A DNA stretch of 64,000 nt, taken from NCBI GenBank assembly GCA_034770075.1, contig JAVJAP010000035.1:1-64000 (forward strand). Direction: 5' to 3'. The translations under genes were made by a program, and so were the position numbers. A model generated the notes under the pieces. That model made no database searches. It worked only from the letters and a program-made list of their open reading frames with translations, and had not been told where the DNA came from. Below are positions 58,253 through 64,000 of this stretch, one piece after another. Position 1 is the stretch's first letter, and every line of letters starts with the position of its first letter. The DNA is from Aralia elata. Taxonomy: Eukaryota > Streptophyta > Magnoliopsida > Apiales > Araliaceae.

Positions 58253-59880
58253 GTGTTTATCATTGAAGGAGCTAGTGGGAGGGTAATAGATCTTGAAAGC
58301 GTTCAAGAACCACAAAGCACTTTTAGTCAAACCGAGGGACCTGTAGATAGACATATTATACCACAACCGAATCGTAAATTTGGAAGAGCACCGAAGATAC
58401 CTAGGAGGTATGGATTCATCATAGAGGATGATGATGAGGTACGCATCATAGAGGATGATGATCCAGTTATATACGATGATGCTATGAGTAGAAGACACTC
58501 AGAGAAATGGCAGATGGCCATGAAATCCAAAATGGACTCCATGTATGAGAACCAAGTATAGACTCTGGTTACTCCACCGAAAGACATAGTGTCTAGAGGG
58601 TGTAAATGGGTTTTTAAAGAGAAAGAGTAGGGTAAATGACAAGGTGGAGACCTATAAGACCATACCTGTTTAAAAGGTTTCAAATAAAGTCAAAGAGTTG
58701 ACTGTAATAAAACCTTATTACTGGGTAATGCTCAAGTCCATTTGGATTTTGCTTGTGATTGCAGCTTATTACGAAATCTGGCAAAATGGATGTGGAGACA
58801 CCCTTCCTCAATGAAGACTTGAGGAGAATGTATGTATGATACAGCCAGAGGAATTTGTTTCAAAGGTTGAAGCAAATCTTGTTTTAAGCTACAACGATCC
58901 ATTGATGGATTGAAGCAAGCTTCTCAAAGATGGAACATTCATTTTGATGAGACAATCAAAAGAGTTTGATTTTATCAAAAACGAGAATGAACCTAGTGTG
59001 TACAAAAAGGTCAGTGGGAGCACTGTGATATTCCTAGTATTATATGTTGATATACTACTGATAAGGAATAACACACCAATGCTACAATCAGTAAACATAA
59101 AATTGTCTAAACATTTCTCCATGAGTGACTTGGGAGGAGCATCCTATAAATTGGGGATATAAATCTATATAGATAGATTTAAAAGGATGTTTGGCTTGAC
59201 CCAAGGAACGTATATTCATTTGATGCTAAAGGCGTTTAGCATGGCAAACTCTAAGAGAAGTCTCATGATGATGAGCCATGGAGTATATCTCTCTAAAATT
59301 GTCCTCAATTGAAAGAGAGATCGCATGAGTTACTATCATGTATGCAGTGAATATACAAGGCCTGATGTTGATCAGTCATATTCTGGAGAAGATCACTATA
59401 AGACAGTGATAAACATCTTAAGTACTTAATCGGTATTGAAGATGTGATCATGATTCATGGTAAGTCTGAATTAAAACTAGAGGGCTAAACAGACTCAAGT
59501 TTTTCAGACTGACCAAGACGATAACAAATCCACTTTAGGGTAAATTGTTACCTTGAATGGTGGTGCAGTGAATTGGAAAGGTTCCAAAATAGCAAAAAGT
59601 TGCTGATTTAGTGACAAAGACAAAATATATAGCTGTAAGTGAAGCTGCAAGTTGATTGTTTGGATGAAAAGTTCTTCACATAACTAGGAATAGTTCCTAA
59701 GTCTCATCTTGGATTCAAACATGTGTTGCAACACTTTCATTTGATTAGAGGAATCATTGAAAGAAGAAAAGTCACTATAGAGATAGTGGACTCTCAAGAA
59801 CAACATTGCATATCCATTTACTGAAGTTTTATCCAAACGGCAGGATGATCGTCACTTAGAGAAGAAGGGTATTAGATACC
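58253..59880 (+). pseudogene. Element H: copia reverse transcriptase and RNase H
   Basis: Frame 58253-58561 covers the linker to RT (EGASGRVIDLESVQEPQSTF; YGFIIEDDDEVRIIEDDDPV; MAMKSKMDSMYENQV). RT frame 58944-59162 has KEFDFIKNENEPSVYKKVSG and FLVLYVDILLIRNNTPMLQS. The catalytic box is YVD at 59043-59051 with the second Asp missing, and an extra A near 58957 shifts the frame, as in J and G. RNase H traces run to about 59880. Confidence 0.85.
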
Positions 59881-59900
59881 ATGACGATTGACTTTAGTGC

Positions 59901-60107
59901 AAGTGGGAGATTGAAAGTAGTATGCACACAAGCCAATCATATTTGATATGATGTAGCATATACTTTGTAATCTTATTCGGTTATTAATAAAAGAATTGAT
60001 TTTCTTAAAAGGCATTTTATATTATCTACATAGTGCTGTTATATTAAATGTGATAAACCCATAGTTTTGAGCAATGCTTTTAGAATCATGATGGTGATCA
60101 TGCTAAT
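59901..60107 (+). mobile_element. Element H: polypurine tract and first 196 bp of the 3' LTR
   Basis: AAGTGGGAGA at 59901-59910, then the LTR from TG at 59912. It matches the 5' LTR with three substitutions until CATGCTAAT, where element I begins. CTAAT (60103-60107) is the expected left TSD of I. Confidence 0.9.
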
Positions 60108-61459
60108 TGATGAGTGGGTTTCATACTTATAAATTAGGTATTATTGAACTTAATTATTGTTATCTTTAAGTGTTTTTAGTATTATTTTATTTGTTTTTGT
60201 GTTTATTTATTGTAGGATGGAGTTGGAGGGGCATATAAGTCATTTGGTGAAGAAAAGAATTAAAAAGGATTAAAATTTGAGCTGAGTGGCATTTTTGTAA
60301 ATCTAAGGGCATGACCTAGCGCCAGAAGGGGTAGGAATTACACTAGGATAGCGCCAGAGGCGCTAGGTCACGAGATTTGATGCTGAGTTGCGGCTGAAGG
60401 AGGAAAAGGAAGCCAATTCGGAAGAGGATTCTAGTTAATATTGATGAGATAGTGAGAAGGAAACCCGAAGAAAAAACTTGGAGACTTTTATTATTATTAT
60501 TCTACTTTTCTAGAGTGAGATTTTTTTGAAGTTTTATCGTGGATTATTATTGTTCAAGTGATGGATATTGATGTGGATTGAACTTTGGATTTTATTTCTT
60601 CAATTGGGTTTGATCAATCTAATTCTTCTTACTTCAATTGATTGTTTATTTTTCCATGTTTAATTTTGATCCCATAATGGCTTTTGGTTCAGACATGAAC
60701 TAATATTCATTATGGGATTCTAACGGATTTTAATATGTAGTCTAATTGTAAGCTTGACTGTTAGAATGTTTTGCATATCATAAGGAACTTCTATCATGAT
60801 TGTTTTGCATGTATGAATGCTTGATCACCATTCAATTTCAGTGCTTGTATAGAATTGAAAAATAACATATAAGTATGGATTGTAATCATGATAGCTTGCG
60901 AATATGAGGCTTAATTGGATAGCTTAATATTTTGTGAATCAGATAGAAATATACTGTTTCACCGTAAGAGTTAAAATAAGGGCTTGTGCTTAGAATCAAT
61001 ATAATTGCAATTTCACATAGAAATATAGTGATTTTGGTTATAGTGGTGATTACATGGTGTCTATTGAGTATGGATATTGTGTAAGTTGGTCATAATACAT
61101 TGACAGATGGTTATGTCTATATTAGTACCCTTGGCTACTTTTCTGTGATATGTGAACCTTCTAGCTTGATAGTGGTAATTAGATGAACTATTAAATGAAG
61201 TTAGGATCCCATTAACTCCAGGCTTGATATATTTCGTTAGTACTTGCATATTTAGTTATTAATTGATATAGAAATAATTTTGTCACCAAAAGTAAGTCAA
61301 TAGTTTAGGAAAATAAATATAGTGATAGAACTGATGCATAATGATTTAATTTAATCCTTTCTCTATGGGACGATACTCTACTTCCTCTGTATTACTTGTT
61401 GACCGTGTACACTTGCACGAGTTAGAGTTCTTTTATTAAAGATTTAAAAAGAGGCAACA
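60108..61459 (+). mobile_element. Element I: 5' LTR of an Athila element
   Basis: TGATGAGTGGG...GGCAACA, 1352 bp. It contains GGGACGATACTCTACTTCC and TATTACTTGTTGACCGTGTA, the closing segments of this group. A hairpin module GACCTAGCGCC...GGCGCTAGGTC lies at 60313-60369. No gene. Confidence 0.93.
60313..60369. repeat. GC-rich palindromic module in LTR I
   Basis: GACCTAGCGCC (60313-60323) and GGCGCTAGGTC (60359-60369) are perfect 11-bp inverted repeats. The second arm also forms TAGCGCC-AGA-GGCGCTA, a perfect 7-bp stem at 60349-60365. Confidence 0.9.
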
Positions 61460-61465
61460 AGTTTT

Positions 61466-61483
61466 TGGCGCCGTTGCCGGGGA
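61466..61483 (+). other. Element I: primer binding site
   Basis: TGGCGCCGTTGCCGGGGA, complementary to the tRNA-Asp 3' end, six bases after the LTR. Confidence 0.95.
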
Positions 61484-61608
61484 AAGGCGTTTAGATTTTT
61501 ATTATTATCATCAGTTTTAAGCTATATTGTTTGACTTAGACAAATCTAATCTTTTCTCATTTCTATTTTTATTTTTTTGTTTTAGTTTCAGGTACTTGTA
61601 AAATTTTT

Positions 61609-64000
61609 ATGCACACACGATCATCCAACTCAGAATTGACACCAGCTCAGGCTAATATTGACGGGTGAGGTTAGAAAGCGAGAGTGCGTAGGAATTTACA
61701 AGCACAGTTGGAAGGAACTATACCGAATATGGCGGAAGAACAAAGAGTAGAGCATAAAGTTTTGAGGGACTATTCCATGCCAAACATCACTGGATTTCAG
61801 TCTAGCATAGTCAGACCGGCAATAGAAGCAAATACCTTTGAGATTAAACCAAGAACCATTCAAATGGTGTTCGGTCCAGTTTGGGGGTGCTGCTACAGAC
61901 GATCCTAATGAACATCTTTTGAGTTTCATTGAAATTTATGATACATTCAGATACAACGGGGTGACGGAGGATGCCATTCGACTAAGACTGTTTCCATTTT
62001 CATTAAGGGATAGAGCAAGAAGTTGGCTTCATTCTTTGCCTGCAGGATCAATCACTACATGGGAGGACCTAGCACAAAAGTTTCTAGCCAAGTTTTTCCC
62101 AATGGCTAAAACTGCAAAACTGAGGACAGCAATTTCTCAATTTGAGCAACAACAGGGTGAGTCCTTATACGAGGCTTGGGATAGGTACAAGGAGATGCTA
62201 AGGAAGTGTCTGCACCATGGGATGCTAGATTGGATGGTGATCAACACATTTTATAATGGATTGGGATGGCAGTCGAGGCAGATGGTAGATGCAGCTGCGG
62301 GTGGAGCTTTAGGGGCAAAGAGCTATGACGAGGCTTATAACCTTATCGAGACTATGGCAGCAAATGATTTCCAAAATCCTACAGCCAGAACGCCACAGCC
62401 CAGAGTTGCAGGTTTGTTGGAAGTGGATGCTATTACCCAGTTGTCAGCACAGATGGCGGCTATGGCAACGAAAATAGATTCGTTGTCAGAAAGCAAAGCC
62501 AAGTCAGTTGTCTTCGTATGTGAGATTTGCGCGGGTTCGCACTCAACAGATCAATGTGTTATCAACTCGGAGTCAGTGCAGTACGGGAACACTTACAGGA
62601 AAGACCAAGGTCAGTTTCAGAACACATACAACCCCAACAACCGCAATCATCCAAACTTTAGTTGGTCAAATAATCAAGGAAATCAGCAACAACAGTTTCA
62701 GCAGAATCAACAGTTTCCATCTCAGTCAGCACAGCAACAGTTTACTCCACCACCACCTTTTCCACCTGGATATTCTCAACAACAACATCCTACTTCATAT
62801 GCACCTCAGCAAGAAAAGAAATCAGAAATGGAGGAGATGATGTTAAAGTACATGGCAAATACAGAGGTGATGATCAAAAGCCAGGCAGTGGCTATTAAAA
62901 ATCTGGAAACTCAGATGGGGCAAATGGCGTCTATGCTTAACAGCAGGCCCCAGGGTGCATTGCCAAGTAACACAGAGGCAAATCCACGAAGAGAGGGTAA
63001 GGAACAGTGTCAGGCCATTACACTCAGATCGGGAAAACAATATTCAGGAAATGCACCAGGCACTGCAGCACCGAGTCTACAAGGGGATGACATTGGGATA
63101 GAAACTGAGACAGAAATTGAACCTGAAAAGAAAGAGATGAAGGATGAGTCCAAGTCGCCGCAAGTAGAGAAGGAGAAAGCGAGTTCAGATAAGAAGCCTG
63201 TGAATACAGTACCACAAGTTCACCCTCAAGTTCCATATCCGCAGAGATTGAACAAGCAGAGGGACGATAAACAGTTCAGAAAGTTTTTGGAGGTTTTTAA
63301 GAAACTGCAGATCAACATACCCTTTGCGGAGGCATTGGAACAAATGTCAAGTTATGCAAAGTTCATGAAGGGTATATTGTCAAGGAAGAGAAAGTTAGAC
63401 GAATTTGAGACAGTGGCCTTGACGGAAGAATGTAGTGCGGTGCTTCAGCGTAAATTACCTCCAAAGCTGAAAGATCCGGGCAGTTTCACAATTCCATGCA
63501 CGATCAGAAAGATGAGCTTCGATAAATGTTTGTGTGATCTTGGGACAAGTATCAACCTGATGCCTTTGTCTGTATTCAGTCAGTTGGGATTGCCGGAACC
63601 AAGGCCAACAAATATTTCCCTGCAGTTAGCTGATAGATCTATCACGTATCCACGGGGGATAGTGGAGGACGTACTGGTAAAAGTGGACAAATTTATCTTT
63701 CCGGCGGACTTCATCATTCTGGATTATGAGGAAGACAAAAACATACCAATCATACTAGGGAGACCATTCCTAGCCACGGGGAGGACTTTGATAGACGTGC
63801 AGAAAGGGGAGCTTATAATGCGTGTACATGATCAGGAGGTGACGTTTAATGTCTTCAAGACAATGAAGCTCCCAACCAATGAAGAGGAATGTTTCAGAGT
63901 TGACTTGGTGGATAGCATAGTGAATGATGACATGGAGAGTTTGTTGGGCTATGAACCACTGCAGAGAGTGATTGCTGAAAATTCAGATTTGGAGGATGAA
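61609..64000 (+). pseudogene. Element I: Athila Gag-protease polyprotein, nearly intact, cut by the window edge
   Basis: ATG at 61609 (MHTRSSNSELTPAQANIDG), two early stops near 61666 and 61672, then open to about 61869, where what looks like a 7-nt insertion shifts the frame. From 61877 to 64000 there are 708 codons without a stop. Domain order: capsid (HLLSFIEIYDTFRYNGVTED, LRDRARSWLHSLP, WEDLAQKFLAKFFP, YEAWDRYKEMLRKC); CCHC knuckle CEICAGSHSTDQC; Gln/Pro-rich linker; QAITLRSGKQY; aspartic protease CDLGTSINLMPLS (active site D-L-G-T), then DYEEDKNIPIILGRPFLA. Pol is expected beyond the edge. It is the best-preserved gene here, and its relatives could supply capsid to E and F. Confidence 0.9.

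Overview
The window is repetitive plant nuclear DNA, most likely from a eudicot with a large genome. It is AT-rich. Nearly all of it is LTR retrotransposons nested inside one another, and I found no host gene, tRNA, rRNA or CRISPR array. Plant origin rests on the element types: Athila-like Ty3/gypsy elements primed by tRNA-Asp, a Tat/Retand-like Ty3/gypsy element with an antisense gene, initiator-Met-primed gypsy elements with LTRs over 3 kb, and Ty1/copia elements whose polypurine tract is AAGTGGGAGA. Species cannot be named from sequence alone. I use working letters A to N for the elements.

Left block (1-26.3 kb). D is a Tat/Retand-like element on the minus strand: LTR and PBS near 25.87 kb, gag at 25.8-22.4 kb, protease-RT-RNase H-integrase down to 18.48 kb. 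A convergent spliced gene lies on the plus strand (9.4-18.3 kb). Copia solo LTR N sits in D's gag. Gypsy element C (11115-18037, TSD AATGC) sits in the antisense gene and itself holds solo LTR M. Athila-like element B (3917-9421) also lies in the antisense gene, and gypsy element A (1-3916, running off the left edge) is inserted in B.

Middle (26.3-31.6 kb). AT-rich unique-looking DNA with microsatellites and a MITE-like inverted-repeat element, then a pol-less Athila derivative E with an intact 389-codon ORF, then a copia RT/RNase H fragment J.

Right block (31.6-64 kb). J is split by gypsy element K, whose long LTR contains solo LTR L (TSD GTTCG). K contains two copies of the same copia family, 73 bp apart and head to head: G (minus, 38434-52748, TSD ATAAG) and H (plus, from 52822). 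Inside G is F (43428-48686, TSD GGAGT), a young complete pol-less Athila derivative. Inside H's 3' LTR is I (from 60108), an Athila element whose gag-protease frame stays open for 708 codons to the right edge.

How they work together. Most elements cannot move alone. B, E and F lack pol, and E/F also lack the capsid domain. All three informative copia copies share an RT frameshift and a missing catalytic Asp. This points to mobilisation in trans, with relatives of I as plausible helpers for E/F. Superimposed on the coding parts is a layer of short iterated, often self-complementary motifs in LTRs, leaders and 3' UTRs. The most striking is a GC-rich cassette built around GCGGCCGC that is alignable between the gypsy-type LTR of F and the copia leader of G.
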